From an uncultured Verrucomicrobiota bacterium (GTDB lineage Bacteria > Verrucomicrobiota > Kiritimatiellia > CAIQIC01 > Lenti-01), in contig CALMNW010000056.1 in the NCBI GenBank assembly GCA_937872095.1, positions 1 through 56,798 of the forward strand: 56,798 nt of DNA. The letters are read 5' to 3'. The notes beneath the pieces were generated by a model. That model was given only the letters and a program-made list of their open reading frames with translations. It had not been told where the DNA came from and ran no database searches. The translations under genes were made by a program, and so were the position numbers. Of this stretch, positions 17,117 through 24,900 are shown in pieces; the stretch's first letter is position 1, and the number at the start of each line of letters is the position of its first letter.

Positions 17117-17410
17117 ATGAAGCTGTTTTTGGATGATGAGAGAACTGCCCCGGAGGGGTGGGTGCGGGTGCGTCGGCCCGGATCGGCGATCAAGCTGCTG
17201 AAAACGGGACAGGTGACGGATCTGAGCTTGGATCACGATCTGGGGAACGAGAGGCGCGGTACGGGCTACGACGTCGTGCTTTGGATCGAGGAGGCCGTGG
17301 CGACGGAGGGCTTTGTGCCGCCAAAGATGACAGTCCACTCTTCGAATGCATCGGCCCGGGCGAAGATGGAAGCCGGGATGGAACGAATCCGGCAGTATGA
17401 AGGTCGATGA
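17117..17410 (+). CDS. Cyclic-phosphate-processing receiver (cREC) domain protein
   Basis: 97 residues, essentially one domain. Family hallmarks are the N-terminal acidic pair in MKLFLDDERTAPEGW, SLDHDLGNERRGTGYDVVLW in the middle, and VHSSNASARAKM near the C-terminus. This is the receiver-like family that comparative genomics of RNA-repair systems predicted to process cyclic phosphates (established knowledge from memory, not checked). The acidic and H/S/N residues expected in the active site are present. It starts 5 bp after the LRR-like gene and ends 15 bp before the AAA+ gene, so it belongs to that operon. The context suggests a link between RNA-end or cyclic-nucleotide chemistry and the sigma-54 switch. 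Confidence 0.82.
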   Translation: MKLFLDDERTAPEGWVRVRRPGSAIKLLKTGQVTDLSLDHDLGNERRGTGYDVVLWIEEAVATEGFVPPKMTVHSSNASARAKMEAGMERIRQYEGR

Positions 17411-17425
17411 CATAGAGGAATGAAC

Positions 17426-19636
17426 ATGAAAACAGACGGTCAGACCGAATGCTTGGCCTTCTTGAAGGGAAAAATTCTCGATTTCAGCTACAACTATTTC
17501 GGGCAGTTGAAAGAGGAGGAGTGGAACAGCGATCGCTTCTGTTTCGCCGAAAAATTGATGGTCGGCGAAAATATGGAGGGAATCATCCGACGATCGATAT
17601 CAATAAAGGATCTGAACAAGATCCGGAACCTAAAAACATGGGCCGAAGCAATCCGGAAATATTCAGTCCAGTGCGTCCTGCAGCACTTATGGAACGATCC
17701 CCAAACGAAACCCCACATCCGGAAAATCATGATGGATCTTGAATCGACGATCCGAAAGCGCCTGCAGGAGGAATCCATGGGGCAGGACATCTTTTCCGAA
17801 CGATTTCGTGAACTCTGCGGTTTGTTCCAGTTGTCTGAAATCGAAGCCGATGTTTTGCTTATTTGCCATTGCCTTCACAACCATTTGATTGATACGCCAC
17901 GGGATGAAAAAGGAGGGGGCGTATATAAAATTCAGGAAATTGCGAGATGGATGGGCAAGCCATCGAGCCATATCAGCCGAGTGTTCGCCACCGACCAAAA
18001 GTTGAAGAGGTACCAACTTCTCGACAGCAATCTGGAATACAATGACAATCTCGACAGATATCTGTATGGATTGAGCGACGAGGCGCTGGAACACAAATTC
18101 TATGCTCAGTTGAAGGGCGATGTATTGCCGTGGAACTATTTCGGAGAACTGGCAGAAAAACACGGTGCGATGCTGAAAGACCTGATCCGGCACCGGAGTC
18201 CGAAAAGAGGGGTTCATATCCTGCTATATGGGGCTCCGGGGAGCGGTAAAACCTGCTTTGCTCAATCGCTGGCGGCCGAATTAGGGATAAATTGCTATGG
18301 AATCGCGCAGGATGTGAAAAACGACAACACGGCCCGGACATGCAGCACGCCGGATTTTCGGTTTGGGGCGCTCCGACTCTGCGACGAGCGGGTTGAGCGG
18401 GCGGCAAGCCTCCTAATCGTAGACGAAGCGGACGAGATGCTGAGGGGAAGTTGTGGGGGCGGCGGGATGTTCGCCATGCTTGGGGGCGAGACAATCACAG
18501 CCGGCGACAAGGGGTTGCTGAACAGCCTGCTGGACGAGGTGAAGACGCCTTGCATTTGGATCTCCAACACACCCGCAAGGATGTTGGATCCCTCCAGCCG
18601 GAGACGGTTCGATTATTCCATTCGGTTTGATAAATTGACGGCAGCGCAGCGGCGGGCCATTTGGAAGAATAGCGTGGGTAAATATAAACTCGGTCGGTTG
18701 TTTCCGCGGGCAATGCAAGAAAAGCTGGCCGAGCGGTACGATGTCAGCGCAGGTGGGATAACGATGGTACTTAAAAATATAGCGGATCTGAAGCCCAAGG
18801 CGGCCGAGTGCGAAGCGCTGGCGGACAGGCTGATGAAGCAGCATTGCGAGCTTCTCGATATTCCGACGGACCGCAGCAAATTGCTGCCGGAGACAGATTA
18901 CTCGCTGGAAGGGCTGAATATCCGTGGCGATGTTCCGTTGGAACGGATGGTCGAAGCCATCCGGCGGTTTCGGGTCGAAAGCGCCGACACGGCGACGCAG
19001 GGCATCGACCGGCCGCGGATGAACCTGCTGCTCTCGGGGCCGCCAGGCACGGGCAAGACGGAATTCGTGAAATATCTGGGGGCGGCGCTGAAAACCAAAG
19101 TCGTCGTCCGGATGGGCAGCGACATACTCAGCATGTGGGTTGGAGGGACCGAGCAAAATATCAAGCGGGCATTCGATGAGGCCGAAGCGGAGACATCGAT
19201 CTTGTTTTTCGATGAGATTGACGGCCTTTTGCAGGATCGCGGCATGGCGCAACATAGCTGGGAAATGACGCAGGTGAACGAGCTGTTGCATCGGATGGAG
19301 AACTTCAACGGGGTGATGATCGGGGCGACGAACTTCACGGATACCCTGGATCCGGCGGTGGCGCGTCGGTTCACGTTCAAGCTGGAATTCCGGTATCTGG
19401 ACGAAACCGGGAAACGACTGTTTTTTGAGCGGATGTTTCGGAGCACGCTCTCGCCTGCGGAATCGAAGCGGCTGATGGGAATACCGGATCTGGCACCAGG
19501 CGATTTCAGGACGGTCCGGCAAGGGCTGTACTATCTGGGAAAGGTCATTGCGAACGAAGATCGATTGGCTGCGCTGGAGCGCGAAAGCCAGGCCAAGGGG
19601 CATAACCGGCATACAACGAAAAAGATTGGATTTTAA
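17426..19636 (+). CDS. Tandem double AAA+ ATPase
   Basis: 736 residues from ATG 17426 (AGAGG at 17414-17418 gives better spacing than ATG 17420). An N-terminal helical region of ~240 residues (with ELCGLFQLSEIEADVLLICH) precedes two AAA+ modules. The first has LLYGAPGSGKTCFAQSL (~residue 266) and SLLIVDEADEMLRGS. The second has LLLSGPPGTGKTEFVKYLGA (~residue 535), SILFFDEIDGLLQDRG, and GATNFTDTLDPAVARRFTFK carrying the sensor and arginine residues. Both Walker motifs are intact in both modules, in contrast to the next gene. It resembles Cdc48/Ycf46-type remodelling ATPases and probably drives conformational work for this operon's products. Substrate unknown. Confidence 0.88.
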   Translation: MKTDGQTECLAFLKGKILDFSYNYFGQLKEEEWNSDRFCFAEKLMVGENMEGIIRRSISIKDLNKIRNLKTWAEAIRKYSVQCVLQHLWNDPQTKPHIRKIMMDLESTIRKRLQEESMGQDIFSERFRELCGLFQLSEIEADVLLICHCLHNHLIDTPRDEKGGGVYKIQEIARWMGKPSSHISRVFATDQKLKRYQLLDSNLEYNDNLDRYLYGLSDEALEHKFYAQLKGDVLPWNYFGELAEKHGAMLKDLIRHRSPKRGVHILLYGAPGSGKTCFAQSLAAELGINCYGIAQDVKNDNTARTCSTPDFRFGALRLCDERVERAASLLIVDEADEMLRGSCGGGGMFAMLGGETITAGDKGLLNSLLDEVKTPCIWISNTPARMLDPSSRRRFDYSIRFDKLTAAQRRAIWKNSVGKYKLGRLFPRAMQEKLAERYDVSAGGITMVLKNIADLKPKAAECEALADRLMKQHCELLDIPTDRSKLLPETDYSLEGLNIRGDVPLERMVEAIRRFRVESADTATQGIDRPRMNLLLSGPPGTGKTEFVKYLGAALKTKVVVRMGSDILSMWVGGTEQNIKRAFDEAEAETSILFFDEIDGLLQDRGMAQHSWEMTQVNELLHRMENFNGVMIGATNFTDTLDPAVARRFTFKLEFRYLDETGKRLFFERMFRSTLSPAESKRLMGIPDLAPGDFRTVRQGLYYLGKVIANEDRLAALERESQAKGHNRHTTKKIGF

Positions 19637-19674
19637 GCGGCCTAGTTTAAAAGGGACTTGAAAAGGGCGGAAAT

Positions 19675-20661
19675 ATGAAAAATACGACTGGGAACAAAAG
19701 CCGGAAAAGTCGGACGAAGTGGGCGTTGCCGTCTTCGGAATTGGTGGCGAAATCGAACGGGCCGTTGTCCAATCTGCTGAAGAGCAAGGAATGGTCCTCG
19801 TCCACGGCAAAGTTGCCGTTGGCGTTGGGCCAAGAGCTGAACGGTCACTGGGTGATCCCGGATCTGGTCCAGTTCCGCCATTTTATGATAGCCGGCTTTC
19901 ATATCTATAAGTACGACTGCATCCATTCCATATTAGCCGGGTGGCTTTCTGTCCGAACGCCTGACGAGATGCGCTTGCTCCTGATGGACACGACGATGAA
20001 AGATCTCTATCGATATGGGAAGCTGCCTCATCTGCTGTCGCCGATGCTGAAGACCAATAAAAGCATAGACCGGGCGCTGCTCTGGATTATTGGCGAGTTC
20101 GATCGCCGAGTCGAATTGCTTCGTCAAGCTGGAGTCCGCGATATTGATGCTTATAATGAGCGGGCCAAGAAATCGGCCTCAAGAAAGGGGGTACAGTCAG
20201 TTTCCGAGACAATTCCCCATATAGTCATCGTTATCGCCGAGCTGTGGTTCGTTGAGTTGAATTCGGCTGTTTTTTCCAGGTTTTGCAAGGCCGTGGCGAC
20301 GCGTGCATACAAGACTGGCATTCACTTGGTCGGCATGACGACCCATCCCGATGAAAGCCTTACAAAAAGCCTGCAATCTAGCATTCATGGCCGCGTGTCA
20401 TTCAACTTATTGAACGCGGACTTCAGCCGATTGGTAGTAGGTCAATACGGTGCGGAGAAGTTGGAACTTAACCACGATATGTTGATCAGGCTAAGGGCGG
20501 GACGCTTAATTCGCGCTCAAGGCGCACGCATATTGCCGGCGGAAACCGCCAAAATCGTCCAATTCTGGGCAAAACAGGGCAAGCCGGATTTTATTCCGGA
20601 ATTCGGGCCAAAGGAAACTAGGGGTGAAATCGGGATCCCTTCCGTAAAAACTCGGCGGTGA
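19675..20661 (+). CDS. FtsK/SpoIIIE-like motor homologue lacking ATPase residues
   Basis: 328 residues, colinear with the FtsK motor domain but without its membrane or gamma domains. Matching segments are LPLALGQELNGHWVIPDL, PDEMRLLLMDTTMKDLYRYG, LPHLLSPM, LRQAGVRDIDAYNERAKK, AYKTGIHLVGMTTHPDESLT and GAEKLELNHDML. At the Walker A position FtsK has GxTGSGKS, while this protein has AGFHIYKYDCIHS (residues 73-85): glycines, Lys and Ser/Thr are all gone. Walker B VDE becomes IAE (residues 187-189), and the ATQRP sensor becomes TTHPD. The frame is open and the fold-forming residues are kept, so it is a selected pseudo-ATPase rather than a decaying gene. It follows the AAA+ gene by 38 bp, with AGGGCGG upstream. 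Confidence 0.85.
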   Translation: MKNTTGNKSRKSRTKWALPSSELVAKSNGPLSNLLKSKEWSSSTAKLPLALGQELNGHWVIPDLVQFRHFMIAGFHIYKYDCIHSILAGWLSVRTPDEMRLLLMDTTMKDLYRYGKLPHLLSPMLKTNKSIDRALLWIIGEFDRRVELLRQAGVRDIDAYNERAKKSASRKGVQSVSETIPHIVIVIAELWFVELNSAVFSRFCKAVATRAYKTGIHLVGMTTHPDESLTKSLQSSIHGRVSFNLLNADFSRLVVGQYGAEKLELNHDMLIRLRAGRLIRAQGARILPAETAKIVQFWAKQGKPDFIPEFGPKETRGEIGIPSVKTRR

Positions 20662-20835
20662 AGGCGCAGGGTTGCGCCAGAACGCCGCGTGCCCGGTCCT
20701 GCCGCGACTGTTATTGCGACGATTAACGAAGGAATGACGGACGGCACTGAAGCGCGAAAGCCAGGCCAAGGGCAGGAATCCATATTCGACGAAGTGGATT
20801 GGATTACCTACAATAGGTTCCATTGGAGGATGATC

Positions 20836-21195
20836 ATGAGCAAAGTGTATTGCAGGAATTGCGGGGCGGGATATTCAGACGCACGGTCGCTTCTGGCGAA
20901 CAGTTGTTCCCGGCATCCAGAGGGGCGCGGAAAGCACGAATTGTTTGGCGGACAAGAAAGCGATGCCTACTTCTGCAAGAACTGCGGCAACCAGTATCAC
21001 GACTTGGCGAGCCTGACGCGGAATACATGCAGCCATCATCCGGATGGACGCGGGCGGCATCAGCCCTACGAAGGTGGCCTGAAGGATGAATACGTATGCC
21101 AGTATTGCGGTCGGAAATACAACGACATCGCCACATTGACCCGAAACAGCTGTTCCCGGCATCCCTCAGGCCGTGGCCGCCACAGCCCGGCTTAA
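20836..21195 (+). CDS. Triple zinc-finger repeat protein
   Basis: 119 residues from ATG 20836, preceded by GGAGG at 20825-20829. It is three tandem copies of a ~36-residue unit of the form YxCxxCGxxYxDxxSLxxNxCSRHPxGRGxH. The four zinc ligands per unit would be C-C and C-H (CRNCG with CSRHP; CKNCG with CSHHP; CQYCG with CSRHP). The GRG-x-H segment after each unit is also conserved and basic. It could bind nucleic acid or protein; I do not recognise a named family. A 174-bp gap with a 6-bp hairpin (GGCGCA/TGCGCC at 20663-20678) separates it from the FtsK-like gene, so membership in the same transcript is likely but not certain. Confidence 0.8.
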   Translation: MSKVYCRNCGAGYSDARSLLANSCSRHPEGRGKHELFGGQESDAYFCKNCGNQYHDLASLTRNTCSHHPDGRGRHQPYEGGLKDEYVCQYCGRKYNDIATLTRNSCSRHPSGRGRHSPA

Positions 21196-21358
21196 GGACC
21201 GCCCGGCCAAAGCCCTGGTCGTCCGCTACGAGTGCCGGGATGGTGCGCAGCGCATGTGGATCAGCCCCATCGTGCGCCCGAAGACGGGCGGCGTGGCCCT
21301 CGGGGACGCGCTGGAGATGGGGGAGACGGCCGAGGGGCAGTTCGCCTGCCTGTTTTGA
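21173..21358 (+). CDS. Small hypothetical protein overlapping the zinc-finger gene
   Basis: 61 residues if started at the GTG at 21173, overlapping the end of the zinc-finger gene by 23 bp in another frame. The protein (ending ALGDALEMGETAEGQFACLF) has no motif I recognise. Codon composition looks coding-like, but no clear Shine-Dalgarno is present. It could be the tail of a broken gene. Confidence 0.35.
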   Translation: MAATARLKDRPAKALVVRYECRDGAQRMWISPIVRPKTGGVALGDALEMGETAEGQFACLF

Positions 21359-21394
21359 GGCGTATATCTGGTGCTGGGCGCATGGGGTTGCCTT

Positions 21395-21428
21395 GGCCAT
21401 AGCATGGAACGCGTTCCATGTCATGGCC
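21395..21428. repeat. 34-bp near-perfect palindrome
   Basis: The core CATGGAACGCGTTCCATG (21403-21420) is a perfect 18-bp palindrome. It is extended by GGCCAT (21395-21400) and ATGGCC (21423-21428), with one 2-bp mismatch step between. No T-run follows, so it is not a standard terminator. It could be a large operator or a REP-like element after the region 2 genes. Confidence 0.75.
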
Positions 21429-21692
21429 GACGAGAGTTAAAGGGGCGGCAGGCAGTGGCGCTATCGACCGCCTGGAGGCTATGATGGTCTCCTGGAGCGC
21501 CGGTGGTGGTGTTCAGAGGTGCCCAAACGGCCTATATCGCGTCCTAGCGCCCAGAATGGGGTGATTTGGCTTGAATCGCAGGGTCTTGGGGAGTCTTATA
21601 CTGCTGGTTATCCTGATAGGTGGCCCGATAGGGGTGTCCGCAGGAGAAGTGAGGAGATGGCTATAGGCTAGACACTGACCGGAATAGAGATT

Positions 21693-21706
21693 TTGCGTTA
21701 ACGCAA
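21693..21706. promoter_or_regulatory. 14-bp perfect palindrome, candidate operator
   Basis: TTGCGTTAACGCAA is a perfect palindrome about 200 bp upstream of the giant secreted-protein gene. Its size and symmetry fit a dimeric repressor or activator site; the factor is unknown. Confidence 0.4.
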
Positions 21707-21740
21707 GATTCGCTCTCTTGGAAAACTGGCAGTTGGAATA

Positions 21741-21832
21741 GGAGGAACGAACTGGCGGAAACGCGCCGATAAGGCGCGGCTTCTGTTTATGTTCCTCCAA
21801 AGGGGTGCCAGTCCCTCGAAGCGAGCGTGGCA
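21741..21832 (+). promoter_or_regulatory. Candidate structured RNA leader (nested hairpins)
   Basis: An 8-bp outer helix pairs GGAGGAAC (21741-21748) with GTTCCTCC (21791-21798). It encloses CGCGCC (21762-21767) paired with GGCGCG (21773-21778). A second hairpin pairs TGCCA (21806-21810) with TGGCA (21828-21832) around CTCG-AAG-CGAG (815-818/822-825). It lies ~70 bp upstream of the ATG at 21904. No known riboswitch class was recognised. Confidence 0.4.
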
Positions 21833-21903
21833 GTTGCCGCGCCTCTTTTATTGTCTGGATATGTTGACATTGTGACCATGTAGCAGGTGGGTTGGAGCAT
21901 CGT

Positions 21904-24900
21904 ATGAAACAGAGCAGGCTGACGGGCGTACTGGTGGGAGTTGCATTGCTCTGGCTTGCTTCGGGGGCATGGGCGCAGGTTACAATCTCGAACCTGGTGG
22001 TAGCCCAACGCACCGGCACCAAACTGGTGGATATCTCATACGATCTCAGTAGCCCCACGACCAATGTCTTTGTGACCTTGTCGGTAAGCAATGCCGGCAA
22101 TTCCGTTGAAGCGGTCAGCTTAACGGGTGATGTTGGAATCACCGGGCCCGGTTCAGGCAAGGCTATTGTCTGGGACATGAGCCAAGACTGGAGCGAAAAT
22201 GCGGCGGATTTAACGTTCAAGCTAAAAGCCCAGCTTCCAGATTACATGGTGGTGGATCTGTCCGAGGGTGTTATGGCTACTAATTATCAAATATCGCACA
22301 CAGAAGTTGTGCCAGAAGGTGGGTGGAGCGACGGCTTCAAGACCACCAACATGATATTTCAACGCATTCCCGCCGGAGTGTTCGTCATGGGGTCGCCCAC
22401 CAACGAGCTTGGGCGTAATCCGACAAACGAAACACAGCGAACGGTCACCCTGACCATGGATTACTACGTTGGTATGTATGAAGTGACGCAAAAGCAGTGG
22501 GAAAGGGTCATGGGAACTTGGCCGAGCTATTTCACCAATGCAGCTTACCGTGACACCCGGCCGGTTGAAACGGTCAGCTACGATGACATTCGGGGTGCGG
22601 CAGAGGGAACCAACTGGCCTGCAAACAATAACGTAGACTCGAATTCGTTCATGGGCGCATTGCGGAATAAAACCGGCTTGCTCTTCGACCTGCCGACGGA
22701 AGCGCAGTGGGAATACGCATGCCGAGCGGGGACGACCAATGCCTTGAATTCAGGATACGACTTGACCAGTACGAGCAATGATGCGCGCATGGCAGAGGTC
22801 GGACGGTATTATTTCAACGGAGGGGCAAGTTATACCGAGAACAGCAATACAAATGAAGGGTCGGCCCTCGTTGGAAGCTATTTGCCTAATGCGTGGGGCT
22901 TGTACGATATGCATGGGAACATTTGGGAATTCTGTATAGATTGGTATGAAACAAACAATCTTGCGACAACGGATCCGTTTGGAGCTGTCAACGGGGTGGA
23001 TCGCGTCAAGCGAGGCGGCGGATGGGCAAGCAATGCGGGAGACTGCCGTTCTGGGTTTCGGCGGGGGAATCGATACCCCTCCTATAAAGCAAACGGCCTC
23101 GGGTTTCGAGTGTCATTGCTGGCGATAGATTCCGCGCCGCAAGCTTGCCAGGCAGCCGCTAGCGTCTGGGTGGACTCTCGAAACTATCGGCTGACAGTCA
23201 ACTCCACCAGGGGTTCTCCATCTCCAGTTGCAGGGGCAAGTTATTATCCTCGCGGCGCATCGACTACATGTTCAGTTTCCCAAACGACCGTGGTAGCCGG
23301 TATTAGCTGGCGCTGCACCGGATGGGTGGGGACCGGGTCGATCCCGGCCGCTGGCTCGACGAATACGACGGGGCTTGTTGTGTTGACCAACCTCGAGTCC
23401 TCGATCACATGGAATTGGGAAACATCGTTTATAATCACCAATCTTTTGGTGGCTCAACGCCCCGGAACAAAGCTGGTGGACATCACATACGATATCGTCA
23501 GCGAAGTAACGAATGGCGTGCCGATCGCGCTTTCCATCGACAATGCCGATGTGCCGGTTCAGGTTGCAAACGCAGCGGGAGATTTTGGGGCGCATGTCTT
23601 GCCGGGGGCGGGAAAGACGATTGTCTGGGATGCAGGGAGCGATTGGGGCGGGAATACCGAGAATCTGACATTTACGGTTTCGGCCCATCCCCCAGACTAT
23701 ATGGTGGTGGATGTTGGCACGGGTTCCGCCGCCGCAAGTTATCCGGTCACATATCTGAACTCTGTTCCGGGGGGCGGGTGGAGCGACGGCTTCAAGACCA
23801 CGAACCTGGTCTTGCGGCGGATTCCGGCGGGCACCTTCACCATGGGCTCGCCGACCAACGAGCTTGGACGCGACTCCGACGAGCTGCAGCATGAAGTAAC
23901 TTTGACCAAAGACTGCTATATCGGGCTGTTCGAAGTGACGCAAAAGCAGTGGGAACTGGTGATGGGTACTAGACCAAGCTACTTCACCAATGCCACCTAC
24001 CGGGATACCCGTCCGGTAGAAACGATCAGCTACGGTGATATTCGGGGTGCAGTGGAGGGGACCAACTGGCCGGCGAACGGCAATGTGGATACCAACTCGT
24101 TTATGGGGCTGATGCGGGCGAAGACAGGGCAGTCCTTCGACCTGCCGACGGAGGCTCAATGGGAATATGCCTGCCGGGCGGGGACGACCAATGCCCTAAA
24201 CTCCGGCTTTGACTTGACCAGTGTCAGCAACGATGTGCGCATGGCAGAGGTCGGACGGTATTATTTCAACGGGGGGTCCAACAACACGAGCAACGTCGGT
24301 ACAAACGGAGGTACAGCAAAGGCGGGGAGCTATATGCCGAACGCCTGCGGCGTGTACGACATGCACGGGAACGTATTTGAGTGGTGTCTGGATTGGTATA
24401 CATCTTCCCTTTCGGCGGAAACTGATCCGGACGGCCCAGTCCAAGCGTCAGTTCGAGTGATTCGGGGCGGGGCTTATGTCCGCAATGCAAATAAGTGTCG
24501 TTCCGCCAATCGAGAGACCGGTGGCCCGACAGCTAGGACTGCAATTTTGGGGGTGAGAGTTAATCTGCCGTTATCCTATGCAGCCACAACGGATATATTT
24601 GGCACGGCTACCGCTGTGATTGATACCCGGGACTATCGGCTCATGGTGATTACGCCGCGCGCTACTCCAACCCCTGGGGTGGGCACCAATCTCTATGCCT
24701 GGAGGGCATCGGTGACTTGCTCGGTTGCACAAACATCGCTTGTATCCGGTGTCAACTGGAGCAACACGGGTTGGACCGGAACGGGCTCGATTCCGGCCTC
24801 TGGCGTAACTACCAATACGGGCTTGGTCGTACTGACCAATGTGGACTCCTCGATCACTTGGAACTGGGAGACATCTTTTGGCGGGATCACCAACGTCGAG

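Larger units (their letters stand above)
21429..21903. other. Intergenic leader region of the giant SUMF1 gene
   Basis: About 475 bp with no gene I can support. It holds a perfect 14-bp palindrome (21693-21706) and a set of nested hairpins (21741-21832), listed separately. No convincing -35/-10 pair or sigma-54 promoter was found by eye. Confidence 0.6.
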
